The notes under the pieces are model-generated. The model was given only the letters and a program-made list of their open reading frames with translations. It was not told the origin of the DNA and did not search any database. A stretch of DNA of 64,000 bases from the NCBI GenBank assembly GCA_009192285.1, contig CM018606.1, positions 2,470,081 through 2,534,080 of the forward strand, read 5' to 3'. This document shows, piece by piece, positions 25,401 to 35,434 of this stretch. Source of the stretch: Morchella semilibera (lineage: Eukaryota > Ascomycota > Pezizomycetes > Pezizales > Morchellaceae). How positions within the stretch are numbered: position 1 is the first letter of the stretch; each line of letters opens with the position of its first letter. Position numbers and translations under genes: made by a program.

Positions 25401-25894
25401 TGCGTGGGATTAACTTGGAGGATCCTGAGCCAGTAGCGCCCGGGCCTCCGCTTCCATCTCCACACGAAACTCGGGCCTTCACCCCCGGTATCCCAGAGCT
25501 CCGTCGCTCTCGAACTGAAAGAATCCCAAGACGGCGGAGAGAGGAGGACTTTTCTGCAGAATATGCGACTTATTCTCCCGTCTCGACGATTGATCGGTCT
25601 AGCAGGTTAGGGACAGAAAGTAGAATTGGGACAGAGAGCAGATTGGGGACGGAAAGCAGGCTAGGGACGGAAATTAGCAGGGTAGGGACGGAGAGCACTA
25701 GGGTTGGGACTGAGACTACATATACTGCTCGTAGACCCTCTATGAGCGGAAATTTGATGGACCATCGCTGGAGGCAACAGCACTCAGGATATCAAAGCCG
25801 GATGCCAATAGAGACAAGTGTTGGATCATGGAGGGTGAGTCAACCGTTATCAAGCAGCGCCGTCCAAGGCTTATACTAACTTAAGACCAAGTAG
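22470..25894 (+). CDS. RBR (RING-IBR-RING) E3 ubiquitin ligase
   Basis: It transfers ubiquitin through a Cys thioester. Exons: 22470-23344, 23438-24070, 24123-24620, 24676-25834, then the stop at 25892-25894; introns of 93, 52, 55 and 57 nt have GT-AG ends and CTAAC branch points are visible in the second and last. The product is 1055 residues; if the last intron is retained the frame closes at 25879 (1069 residues). Residues 188-268 are a Lys/Glu/Arg-rich helix or coiled coil; 335-382 are ERPQ repeats. RING1 starts at C506 (CVTCLSDD, CGHYWCNEC), an IBR follows (YCPKPNCGEW, CSQC, CAMC), then RING2 (CYSC, GCNHMTCRC, FCYVC). By analogy with HHARI and parkin the catalytic residue is C670 in HMTC, whose codon is the first whole codon after intron 3. 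The C-terminal third is disordered, with GTPQPR and RLGTES repeats. No UBA or UBL domain is evident. Confidence 0.92.
23560..23710 (+). repeat. In-frame 12-bp minisatellite (ERPQ)n
   Basis: About ten 12-bp units encode ERPQ or variants in the RBR protein between the charged helix and RING1. The unit keeps the frame. Confidence 0.9.
25063..25134 (+). repeat. In-frame 18-bp minisatellite (GTPQPR)4
   Basis: Four 18-bp units encode ATPQPR then three GTPQPR in the disordered C-terminal part of the RBR protein. Confidence 0.9.
25604..25720 (+). repeat. In-frame 15/18-bp minisatellite (RLGTES)n
   Basis: Six to seven units of 15 or 18 bp encode RLGTES, RIGTES, RVGTEST and variants near the C-terminus of the RBR protein. 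Confidence 0.85.
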
Positions 25895-27688
25895 GGTAGT
25901 GAAAGTCGCGGTTATTGATTATTGATCTCATGAGTCAATGCTTCACCACGAGTTTATGGATTTTACGACTTATACGCCTTGTTTTATTATATACATTTGG
26001 GGAGGAGCTTTTGATTTTTCTTTCTCTCTCTCCTTCTCTCTCTCTCTCTCTCTTTCTTTTTTGGTGATGATTACGACATACGAACTTACACTCTTTTTAC
26101 TTACTTCTTTATTTTATTTTATTTTATTTTTTATTTCCGGAATTTCTGATTAGAGCATTTATTTGTGGACGAAGAATTGCCTCTACAGATGCACCAAAAA
26201 ATTGTTTATAGTATAGCGGTTTTATTCTCATATTTTATTCTTGTTATTTTTTTTATATTTTTTCCCTCTATAGTTTTGTCACATGGAATCTTTTCTTGTC
26301 GATATTTTTTTTGGACAGGTTTAGTTTGTTTTTTTACGGGGGTATTATGCAAGGTTTGATACTAAAAGGGTGCATTACATGTTTGGATATTCAGGATCGA
26401 TGATGGGCCATAGGCTGGGGGACTATCCTTTTCGTGCTCCGTGGCTAGCGGACACAGGCTTTCACTTTGTTGCTTCTGTTGTTGGGAACAGTGGTTTGTT
26501 TAACGAGTTATGACGAAAGCTTAAGTAGAATACTAGTATGATCCGATGGAGCAAGGTCTTTTATTGCCCCCTTATGTCTGTTGATCTTTACCACATGTCC
26601 CTGGTTTGTGCTCTGCTTCATACAAGTAGGTACTGTGTCTGTATTCAGGACTTGTCATGGCAATATGTGCGCGTGGCTCACCATACAAAAAACCATTCAC
26701 TTCCTAAGTACATGTATGTAGTAGATAAGAGTACATGTAGATAAGTAAGATGAACCCTGTAGCTTTACTAAATGCTACTGCATCGGGACCGTTTATTTAG
26801 TTAGAACTCCTGAAACGGCCTAGCCCGTTACCCTCCTGTGACACTTGACTATTTCGGCGCTATTTATATACTTGTACTTTACATAGCCAGCTTTTTCTTT
26901 TCCCTCCCCGCCGCGCCGCTCTGCTACACCCGACCCTAACCACCACGAAGCTTCCTCCGCCCCAAGCATAGCTACATGAATGCTTATCCAAACTCAAGGG
27001 GCAGCAGGTACTGGGCGATGCGACGATCGCCCCGGTGAGCGTTCGCGGGCGGGATCGACGTCGCTGACCGGAAATTGGTTCATGCACTGCATGTATGTAT
27101 AATGTACTGTACCTGCATCACTAATGGTGGCTGATGGTTTGATGATGGTTTGATGTTGATGGCTAGTTTGCGTGTAGGTATAGGGGCCGTCGGATGGCTC
27201 CGCGGTGTGGTTATCTATCGGTGCATCGATACGGTACTTTTGTGGAATCGTATGCCGGCTTTAGCTACACAGCTTTGGCAGTTGTTGGTATCGTGTAGGT
27301 AACTATATTGCAATAAAGGGTTGATTGCCATATGTACTGGTTCGTACAATACCTCCTCCTTATCACTTGTAGCTAGTAGAGGGGCCTGTTATTCTTGCTA
27401 CTTTTGCTTCAATCATCAGTTCTACTACTCAATTGGGTCACTTTATGGGCTCGGTTCCAAAGCTAAAGGTTATAAGCAAAATATATTTATAGTGATATCT
27501 CGAGCCCAGATCTATCCATACAAAATAACAATCGAAGGAAGAAATGAGCGTCCATAAGCATTCTCCACCGCCATAACCATCACCAAATTCCCACGCCAAA
27601 AACAAATAAAATACTAAAAACATTACCCCGCCTCCAAACCGAGCGCCATAGTAATCACACAAACCATTCATCCAACCTAGTTGACCAT
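25895..27688. other. Intergenic region, T-rich
   Basis: No gene is supported. A (CT)n tract lies at about 26018-26060 and long T-rich stretches run to 26330, consistent with the 3' flank of the RBR gene. Two TACATGTA palindromes occur near 26708 and 26731. Confidence 0.5.
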
Positions 27689-28426
27689 CTAGTACTTTCC
27701 GCCGTTGCCATCATCCCACCACTTGCCACCCTCTGGCAAAACCTCCACAAACACACCCTTATTCCAGCTCCAGTTATACAACGCGCCGTCTCTGCCCCTG
27801 ATGGCCAGTCCCAGGGGCTCCCCAGGACAGACAAAGTCCCCCCTCTTATCCACCGGGTATAGCTCCAGCGGTGGCGACCCCGCATTAATGGCGGTTCTCA
27901 TAGAAAAGCTCGCAACGGCCGTGTCTTCCAACACCGGCTGGTTGTTGTACGTAAGTGCCGTATCGACGGTCCCCGACTTGAGGCGGTAGATATCCTCGAA
28001 GCCCTTGCCGTTGCCGCCGTCGGCAAGGCCGGAGATGCCAAAGTGGAAACGACACATACGGCCCGCGTGGGCAGCCGTGAACGGGAGGGAGACATAGGCG
28101 TTGGGCCCGATCTGGCGGACGCGTGGGACGGGGGTGTCGGGGTTGGTTTCGTCGACGATCATGACGATGGATGCGGAGATGAGGGTGGTGGTGTTGTCGA
28201 GGTTTATGGGTTGTTGGTAGTCGGAGAGGGGGAGAGGGGGGGATGTCTCGAGCGTGGAGATTGGAGTGCTGGAGGGGATTAAGGTGGTTGTGGGAGTGGA
28301 GGAGGGGGATGCGGTTGTGGGCGGGGGACAGGTTCCAGCATCTTCCTGAGGGGCCGCTACGGGGAGAGCGGAGGTGCCAGTAAAGGCAGCTGTGGCGGCG
28401 AAGAGGAAGATTGACGCGAACTTCAT
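27689..28426 (-). CDS. Secreted But2-domain-like protein
   Basis: This single-exon gene encodes 245 residues from the ATG at 28426. Residues 1-20 are a clear signal peptide (MKFASIFLFAATAAFTGTSA). A Thr/Ser/Pro-rich linker (about 25-65), likely O-glycosylated, follows. The remaining ~175 residues are a beta-rich domain with the NAYVSLPF, CRFHFGISG and FVCPGEPLGLAIRG segments and a YNWSW near the end. These resemble the C-terminal domain of the fission yeast But2 (ubiquitin-3-binding) family, which is common in fungal secreted proteins of unknown role. Paired Cys could form disulphides. A cell-wall or secreted effector-like role is possible but not shown. Confidence 0.8.
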   Translation of the reverse strand: MKFASIFLFAATAAFTGTSALPVAAPQEDAGTCPPPTTASPSSTPTTTLIPSSTPISTLETSPPLPLSDYQQPINLDNTTTLISASIVMIVDETNPDTPVPRVRQIGPNAYVSLPFTAAHAGRMCRFHFGISGLADGGNGKGFEDIYRLKSGTVDTALTYNNQPVLEDTAVASFSMRTAINAGSPPLELYPVDKRGDFVCPGEPLGLAIRGRDGALYNWSWNKGVFVEVLPEGGKWWDDGNGGKY

Positions 28427-28454
28427 TGCTGAGGTTGAATTGAAGAATTGAGAG

Positions 28455-28467
28455 GTATATATATAAG
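28455..28467 (-). promoter_or_regulatory. TATA-like tract upstream of the But2-like gene
   Basis: GCTTATATATATAC on the minus strand lies about 30 nt before the ATG at 28426. The spacing would leave almost no leader if it set the start site, so it may be fortuitous. Confidence 0.25.
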
Positions 28468-29521
28468 CTAGTTATTCGGGAAGTTAACAGGCTAACAAGC
28501 TAATGTCTCGCAGTTGTCGTCGTAGGAACCAAGTAGATGGCGGTGGTGAGGAAAGAAGGGGAGACTCAACAGAAGGAACATCCGATACTTATACACACCT
28601 CAAACTTGCCCATGTATGTTTAAATTAGTTAAATAATATTGCAGTAACGCATAACGGATCTCTGTCTCACTCCTCCTTGACAATATGCACAGCCATCTAC
28701 GCCTATAGCTACGCCATCCATCTACATACATCGTGGCCGTGGTGGAGCTGTTATGTCATTATACCTTACCCATGCAGTACCTACATAGACACATGTACCT
28801 GTATGTACTAAGGTCTTATACACACATTCGATCTGGCCTGGAATGCTTGGTAAAGAAGGGTCCCCGCCAAGTGTTCCTTATTTAGAATCATTCCCCCCCC
28901 CCTTGTCACGAGTGATATTCCGTGACTGGAAAATGCACGTGTGTGGTTCAGTTGAGGCTGCAAAATTAATCATCATGATGCAGATCAGCACTCCGGTGAA
29001 CGATTTAAACTTTAGAGTCCCATGTAACGTGGCTAATGCTTACTGCGCTGCTATGGGGGAAATTACATGTCTTGCCTGGTATAAGCACTTGGCTACAAAT
29101 TGCAAAGTACCTATATATGCATGTATCAAGTAAGCAAACATTCGAATTCTCCACAATCACAAAAAGAATCTTAGATATAAGTAGATTCAAGTTCTGTTAG
29201 TACCTACGGCTAAAATGTCAGCTCGGGAGTGCGACTTTGGAATTCTGATGTGCAACTACATGTACTTCTTGTGGTAACGTGCAATACCTAAAGTACATGT
29301 AGGTACAGCCGCGTCCAAAAAGCCTTGTCACACTAGCCCTACTATGGAGTTGACCAGTTTTCTCCGACCAGCTATGGTCCCGATTACAGGAGAATTGGGA
29401 AGCCGAAAGGACCCTCATAGTTTGGCCTGGAGGTGCCCAAGTTTGCGAACGCGGTTGTAAGTACATACAACCCGGCCATGCACCCCTAAAACTTCTGGCA
29501 TGAGCAATTAATTGGGTTACC

Positions 29522-29709
29522 AGCTGTGCTCTCACCTACAATACAGTCCAGCACATGGGCTAGCTGTGCTCTCACCTGCGATACAGTCCAGCACATGGGC
29601 TACCAGCTGTGCTCTCACCTACAATACAGTCCAGCACATGGGCTAGCTGTGCTCTCACCTGCGATACAGTCCAGCACATGGGCTAGCTGTGCTCTCACCT
29701 ACAATACAC
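29522..29709 (+). repeat. 40-bp tandem array with alternating variants
   Basis: Five units begin with AGCTGTGCTCTCACCT at 29522, 29562, 29605, 29645 and 29685. Units alternate between an ACAATACAG and a GCGATACAG version, so the true period is a two-unit block of about 83 bp; the last unit is truncated. Confidence 0.9.
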
Positions 29710-31490
29710 TACAACAGATCCGAAAATCTGATGTCACATTACAACAACAAAACGAAACACATCACGTGACCATATTAATCCATGCATCGAGCAGCGTTGG
29801 TTTGTCCTAGACAGACAGGCTGGAAGTGCTTTCACATTAACTGGCTCAGCCGGTTCAACCGTATACACCACCTACATACATCATGTCGCAGATCATCCGG
29901 AGCCGTTGCTGCCGGTGCTGCCAACGTCCAAAAAAGAAAAAAAAGGATACCTAAGAACAGGGATAGTTGGGGATCAGGAGTAGCTCTAAAGTAGTACGCC
30001 GAATTCTGAGCGGTCAAATGCAAAGCCTTGTCTAATAGAAACTTACAGTCTGGCGAAAGTTTGTTTGAGCTTTTCTTGTGCAGGAGGTGGAAGGAAAATC
30101 ATGTTAAGGCTTTGACCTGTATGGGACTTGGTAGGTTAAGCAATTTAGTTCTTTTGATAGTTGTCGGACAGCATTGAAATCTATGATTTTTATACATAGG
30201 TACCTACATGTATGTACCTATCCCCAGTATCTTTGAAATTTAGAGGGCCCTATTACGTTGGGGTAGAGGTGTCGTAAACAATGCACATGTACCATAGCAT
30301 GTGATCAAGCCGCGCAACGGGCAAACCCAGACACTCTAAACTTGAGAATTCAGGAGTCAAACCTTACCATTGCTCCTCGTACCCGCGCTCCCCCCCCCCC
30401 CCCCCCCACCCACCCTATCAAGAGCTCCTCTCCATCCCCGCGTGTGCGTGCGTCTGGGCTCCCATAGAAAGTGGAGAAACCTTGACTAGCTTTTTCTCGG
30501 CGGGGTACGAGAGCCCGCGTGTGTGATCGCAGAATACGGAGAAGAGTCTACTCTACTTAATAGGTGATATGACCCGCAGCTTCGCACATGCTGTAGGTCA
30601 AATTAGGTCAATAGGGTGCTTTTACTCCCAAGGAGAGCTCAAGAGTTTGGTGTGGTAAAGGGTAGGGTGTGGTTGCTGCTGCGGGTTGGGTGGTTGCGCG
30701 CGAGTTTAGAGATGGCGTAGGGGGTAGGGGGGGCTGGTTGCGAAATACTGTGCGTGGTTGAATGCAGAGTGCTAGCTGGCGCTACAGCCCTACATCATCA
30801 TAATCTATTCTTACCGGCCGGGGGGGATATAGTGTTGTTGAATCTTTGAGGGGGAGCGATAGAGTCCTTCGCTGGTCGACATTATGCGGTCTACATGTAG
30901 TTTCATTAGTATTTAGGTACTAGTGTAAGAGCTATGTCAAAAAACACGAGTACCACTCGAACACACCCCCGCCCTGCCCGGCAGCGGCCTCAAGAAATGG
31001 TCCCGCTGCCCGCGTTTCTTGTCCTATCGACGTGGATACGTGTGGCTATAAGGGTCGGTGGTTGTGGCTATTTTAATTTAATCATTATAGCTGTGGCTAG
31101 CGCTGACATAGTGGAATTCGCCAGCAGTGGAATAATGTTAGCATAGAGTAAGATGTTAAAGCCCAGGCGCCAGCAAAGGCTTTCGCTATATGGGATTGAA
31201 GCTGGATGGAATCTACTCGGGCGGAGAAAGCCCTATAGACTTTTAAAAGCCAATTCCTTAAGAAATATACATCTCATGTCAGCATATATGTCTGTGCAGA
31301 TCTACCGCCACTTTTGGAGATACATATGGTGTAGTGTTGAGGTAATATTGTGGCGTTTGGGAGATATACATAGATACATGTACCTAGAGCTAGCTGCCCT
31401 GAGTGTTTTTGGCGTGGGGCTTTGCTGGAAGCTGCTGTAAAGCATTGTGTCGACCGAGTGATTGTTTATGATTTAACATATAGCTGTGTA

Positions 31491-31667
31491 CAGCGAAAGT
31501 TTGCTATAACGGTACGCTCAGGACTAGAGTTTGGTACCGCTATAGAAGAGTTATCCTTATATAAAAGGTGCTAGTAGTACTGAAGGCCGGGCAGAGGGGG
31601 CCGGGAGGTGCTGCCGTTGTAGAGAGAATACCCTTATAGAAGGTACCGTTATAACAAGCTTTCGCTG
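31491..31667. mobile_element. MITE, Tc1/mariner-pogo-like (177 bp)
   Basis: Terminal inverted repeats of about 25 bp begin CAGCGAAAG and differ at about two positions between ends. TA dinucleotides flank both sides (31489-31490 and 31668-31669), the target duplication of the Tc1/mariner/pogo superfamily. There is no coding capacity, so it depended on a transposase elsewhere. Confidence 0.85.
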
Positions 31668-32643
31668 TAGTCGCGCACATAGGTGCATACATGTATGTCG
31701 GCTTCAACGTATGGTGGTACTAAAACCTTCTGGCCCGCATGCATGTGTCCCAATAATGCAGGTTGCAAGTGTTAGATCTGATGAGAACCATGCGGTGCGG
31801 TGAATCCGTTTAAGTGTGTATGTTTTATCGTATTAGGTTCCCTGCGCTAGAGTAGTCTGGAAAATTTAAAGACTATCTGTTTTCTGCTCCCTAAAGGCAT
31901 TTCATCAGCAAATGGACCAAATATATCATGGAGGAGACGACATCGAGATGGCCGGGGCAATCGAAAAGGCATTAGCTACATGTATATATAGACCTATCGT
32001 GGCGCCTGGGAAGGAATGGGGAAATGTAAGTATAAACAATGGGGATACATGTATATGCATGTAGGGATTGTAGCAGGAGTTGGATTGGGTCGGGATTATA
32101 GCCAGTACAGTGCACCGTAGAAGTATGATACCGTGGCATGATGGTATTCTGCCAGATAAGGTACTAGATGCCCCATATTTTTATTCTAAAATGTATGTAG
32201 GTACGTGTAGGCACACATGTATACAATATTGTGCTATTATAAAGTATATCGGTGATAGGGGAGGGGCTTCGGTGGATGAATCGGTCCGCAGTCGCAAGAG
32301 CGTAGAGTAATCTAGGTACGTACGTAAGCATCGGGGAAGGTCGGGGGCATCAACGATAAGTGTAAGGACGTTAAAGATACTTAAGGACAGTGAGTTTATA
32401 GATGATATTTGTAGGATCGAGGGTTATATATATATATCAGTAATTATAAAAGTGTTGTAACGTTAGTAAATGAGCCAGACACCCCGGCGCCCGGATCGCG
32501 GACCCGGCAAATGCATCCCTCTAGAAGGTGTTCCGCAAGCTGGTTGGGTCAGGTGGTAGATGGGTGATTTAAGTCGGTTTTGTTAAAGGGATATAGTATG
32601 AATACATGTAACGTATGTACTTGACGTCTGGGAGGCTAAGCTA

Positions 32644-33027
32644 TGGTGCGGTGCGTCTTAAAGGTGACATGTCGGTATTTCAGCTGGAACAATCTTGGCT
32701 TCTCAGATTGCCCTTGAACCAATTAGAGCATTGTAATCCAGCCACTTTATGGCTGGAAACCACATCTTAGCCGCAACTCTGTAATGAAGGGGTATAAACG
32801 GGTATAATACTGTTCCACTTCACCAGGTCTTGGCGCTTTTTACATACAAAAATAGGTAAATGGCATCGCTAATAACTTTTCAATAAGACAAGATATCAAA
32901 AATCTGTCTGATAGAAGTATTTATTATCACTAGACCTACAATTCTGTCAGACAGATTTCTAATATCTTGTCTTGTTAAAATGTTATTCGCCTTGCAATTT
33001 ATGTCACCTTTAAGGTGCGCCGCACCA
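32644..33027. mobile_element. MITE with TA target site and internal hairpin (384 bp)
   Basis: Terminal inverted repeats of about 27 bp begin TGGTGCGG and end AAAGGTGACAT, with about three mismatches. TA flanks both ends (32642-32643, 33028-33029). Inside, 32871-32987 is a second large palindrome with arms of about 46 bp beginning AATAAC, either part of the element or another small element inserted in it. Confidence 0.82.
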
Positions 33028-33127
33028 TACATGTATATGATGGGCCTTTGTGTACATGTATACTAGCAGTGGCCAGCTCGCGACCGCGAGTTGATCCAAT
33101 AATATATTATTTTCACCATTTTAATTG

Positions 33128-33320
33128 AGGGAACAGCGGTATAGTTAGAGAACAGCGGTAGAGTTAAGGAACAGCGACAGTATAGGGAACAGCGACAGTA
33201 TGGGGAACAGCGATAGTATAGGAAATAGTGATCGTATAGGGAACAGCGGTAGAGTATAGGGAACAGTGAGAGTATAGGGAATGGTGACAGGAGGGAATGG
33301 CGACAGGTTGGAGGGAACAG
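33128..33320 (+). repeat. Minisatellite, GGGAACAGYGAYAGTATA-type unit
   Basis: About nine to ten imperfect units of roughly 17-20 bp, each containing GGAACAG or a close variant followed by a GTATA-like tail. Confidence 0.8.
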
Positions 33321-33559
33321 TGGAGTGCTTCAATCTGTTCCAGTTTTAGGGTCCACCTCCCACCAATTCACTCTCTCGATATTCAATCCCCAATACACCC
33401 CAGTTTTGGGGGTCCTCCAATGCCTAGATTTGATATGACATCCCCCCCCCACTCCAATGTTTCCCACCTACCATCCCCTCCACCCGGGCCCCCCGCTGTC
33501 TCGACCTCATATCCACGTCCCGGGCCAACAGTGCCCTTTACATACTTAACCCCCCCTTC

Positions 33560-33672
33560 TACTGCCCTCTCCGTCCTCTACTGCCCTTCCACTGCCCTTC
33601 CACTGCCTTTCCACTGCCTTTCCACTGCTCTTCCACTGCTCTTCCACTGCTCTTCCACTGCCCTTTCCGTCC
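33560..33672 (+). repeat. Minisatellite, ACTGCCCTTCC unit (11 bp)
   Basis: About nine units of 11-12 bp (ACTGCCCTTCC, ACTGCCTTTCC, ACTGCTCTTCC) arranged in small homogenised blocks of identical variants. Confidence 0.85.
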
Positions 33673-33934
33673 TCCGCCTCCCGACGCCCTCTATTGCCCC
33701 CAACATCCTCTAACTGCTTATAGTAAGACTATATATAGCTATTTGATTAAATTTATTTGATTATATGGACCTTTTTGAATTTTATTTGCACCGTAAATCC
33801 AGAGTTCATTTGCATTGCTCAGTGATTTTGGTAGGGTTGGATGGTTGCCATGGAGCCAGCTAGGATTAGGGCTCATAGCTCTCGACCAATCAAAAGCGCA
33901 AGCGTTTAGAAAACTGTTAATCTAGTACATAGTA

Positions 33935-34566
33935 TGTGACGGAGTAACCCGACGCAAAGAAGAAGATGACAATGATGACGCAGAAGGACTCGAGGAGCAC
34001 AGTCTACGCGACGAGAAGACGAATGAAGACAAGGGCGACACCGGGCAGGCACAAGCACAGGCACCGGCGAAGGCAAAGGCAAGAGCAAGGGCACTGAAAC
34101 ACAGAGCAGGGAAAGTGAGGACCAGATAGACCTCAACGAGAACAATGAGAGATACTATGAGTTTCCTCTTGTCAGAGGACCGAGTCTTTGGTACGAGAGG
34201 CTATGGCTTAGAAATAGGAGTGGATTCCTATGTACCGAGATAACAGGAAGACGAGACAGAGAGAAAAGAAAGAAAGAACTAAGGAAAACATCTATCCCCG
34301 CTATTTAACACACCTCCACACCAGTCCGCCAAGACTCCATATCGTCATCCACGGAACCCCATAGAAACCCATCGCTACCACACCTCGTAATCCTCCCCAC
34401 CATCTCCGCTATTTACATTATTAATCCATCACGCCATCGAACCCCGTAGAAACCTATGACGACAACCTCCACCTCGCATTCCCCGCTCTCGCTTAACATT
34501 CCCCTAACAGCCACAACCGTGCATCGTCTACCGAACGGTCGGGATGAATGCCAATACGCCGGGACA
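33935..34566 (+). repeat. Solo LTR of retroelement family A
   Basis: 632 bp beginning TGTGACGGAG and ending GCCGGGACA, matching the two LTRs of the full family A element at 44844-51070 but more diverged, so an older insertion. It is flanked by a 5-bp duplication tagta (33930-33934, 34567-34571), showing that the element was lost by LTR-LTR recombination. Confidence 0.85.
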
Positions 34567-34575
34567 TAGTAGATA

Positions 34576-34682
34576 CTACGGGGTTAGGACTACAGGGTTA
34601 GGGGAAAGTCTCCAGAGCTACATATTGTATGGCCTGTTGCAACCATGGCCGCAGTTCTAGAGACTTTCTCCTACCCCCGTAG
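34576..34682. mobile_element. MITE, CTACGGGG family, copy 1 (107 bp)
   Basis: Inverted ends start CTACGGGG and run to a GAAAGTCTC motif; TA flanks both sides (34574-34575, 34683-34684). The left arm has a 14-bp internal duplication. It shares terminal sequence with the element at 57435-57518. It sits a few bases from the solo LTR's target duplication. Confidence 0.72.
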
Positions 34683-34771
34683 TACGTTTGTAATTCGATT
34701 CGGTATACATGGATCGCGTGCTATGATCATGACAGTACTATGAGGCGAGTTTATGACTTGCTGTAAGATCC

Positions 34772-35370
34772 TATCACGGTGTACCACGGAGTTCGCAGGA
34801 GAGGAGGATATTCGGGCATGGGGTTCTTTTGATTGCGGTGTTTTCTTTTGGGTTCTTGGAGTTTCTATGGGTTTCCGTTACACGATGTTATGAGTCATGA
34901 TTGTACAGGGATTAGGAGGGGTATATATACGTTGCTACGGATCTTTCCTTTGTCCTTTTCTTTCTCTTTCTTTTCCTACGTGTTCTTCCTGTTGTCAACC
35001 CTACGGTTTAGTTTCGTCTCGTCTTGTGTCTCTAGTCTCTGAATACATTACGTCATAACCATAAGTCTTCGTCAAGACCCTAGTGGGTCTTCCATAGTAC
35101 CTTGCCTCGTTCCTGCTTCGCTAAGTCCTCGCCTCGTCTCGCTTCGCCTCGCTTCATCTCGCTTCGTCCATAGCCCATGACCGTAGTCCGTGTCGTCTAC
35201 TGGTATCTTCGTCTCCACGTCTTCGTCAGAGAGGCCATCTGGACCCTCTGCCCTACAACCCTGCTCCCCGGTTAGATTCTCCCGCCGTTGCCCCTCGTCT
35301 TCGTCCTCGTTCTCGCCTCGGTTGTGTACCTCGGCTCTCTTGTTCGTTGCTTCCGTGTTGCTCCGTAACA
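34772..35370 (+). repeat. 5' LTR of B1
   Basis: 599 bp, TATCACGG...CCGTAACA. It contains a TATA-like stretch (GTATATATAC near 34922) and GCCTCG/CTTCG-type short repeats in its second half. Confidence 0.88.
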
Positions 35371-35434
35371 CTAAGAACACATCCCTCCGCCGGCCTACAC
35401 AACACCTTCGCCTCGCCTCACCCCGGTCGTTACC

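Larger units (their letters stand above)
28468..33934. other. Gene-free region with tandem arrays and MITEs
   Basis: No coding gene is supported over about 5.5 kb. It contains a 40-bp array at 29.5 kb, a C run of about 18 near 30391-30408, two MITEs (31491 and 32644), two minisatellites at 33.1-33.7 kb and about eleven TACATGTA palindromes. Confidence 0.5.

Noticed and set aside
29522-29709. CRISPR-like array
   Set aside because: Units are contiguous without unique spacers, and the genome is eukaryotic; it is an ordinary tandem repeat.
30934-31440. Two consecutive plus-strand frames
   Set aside because: Start in a poor context, contain no domain and lie beside MITEs; likely chance.
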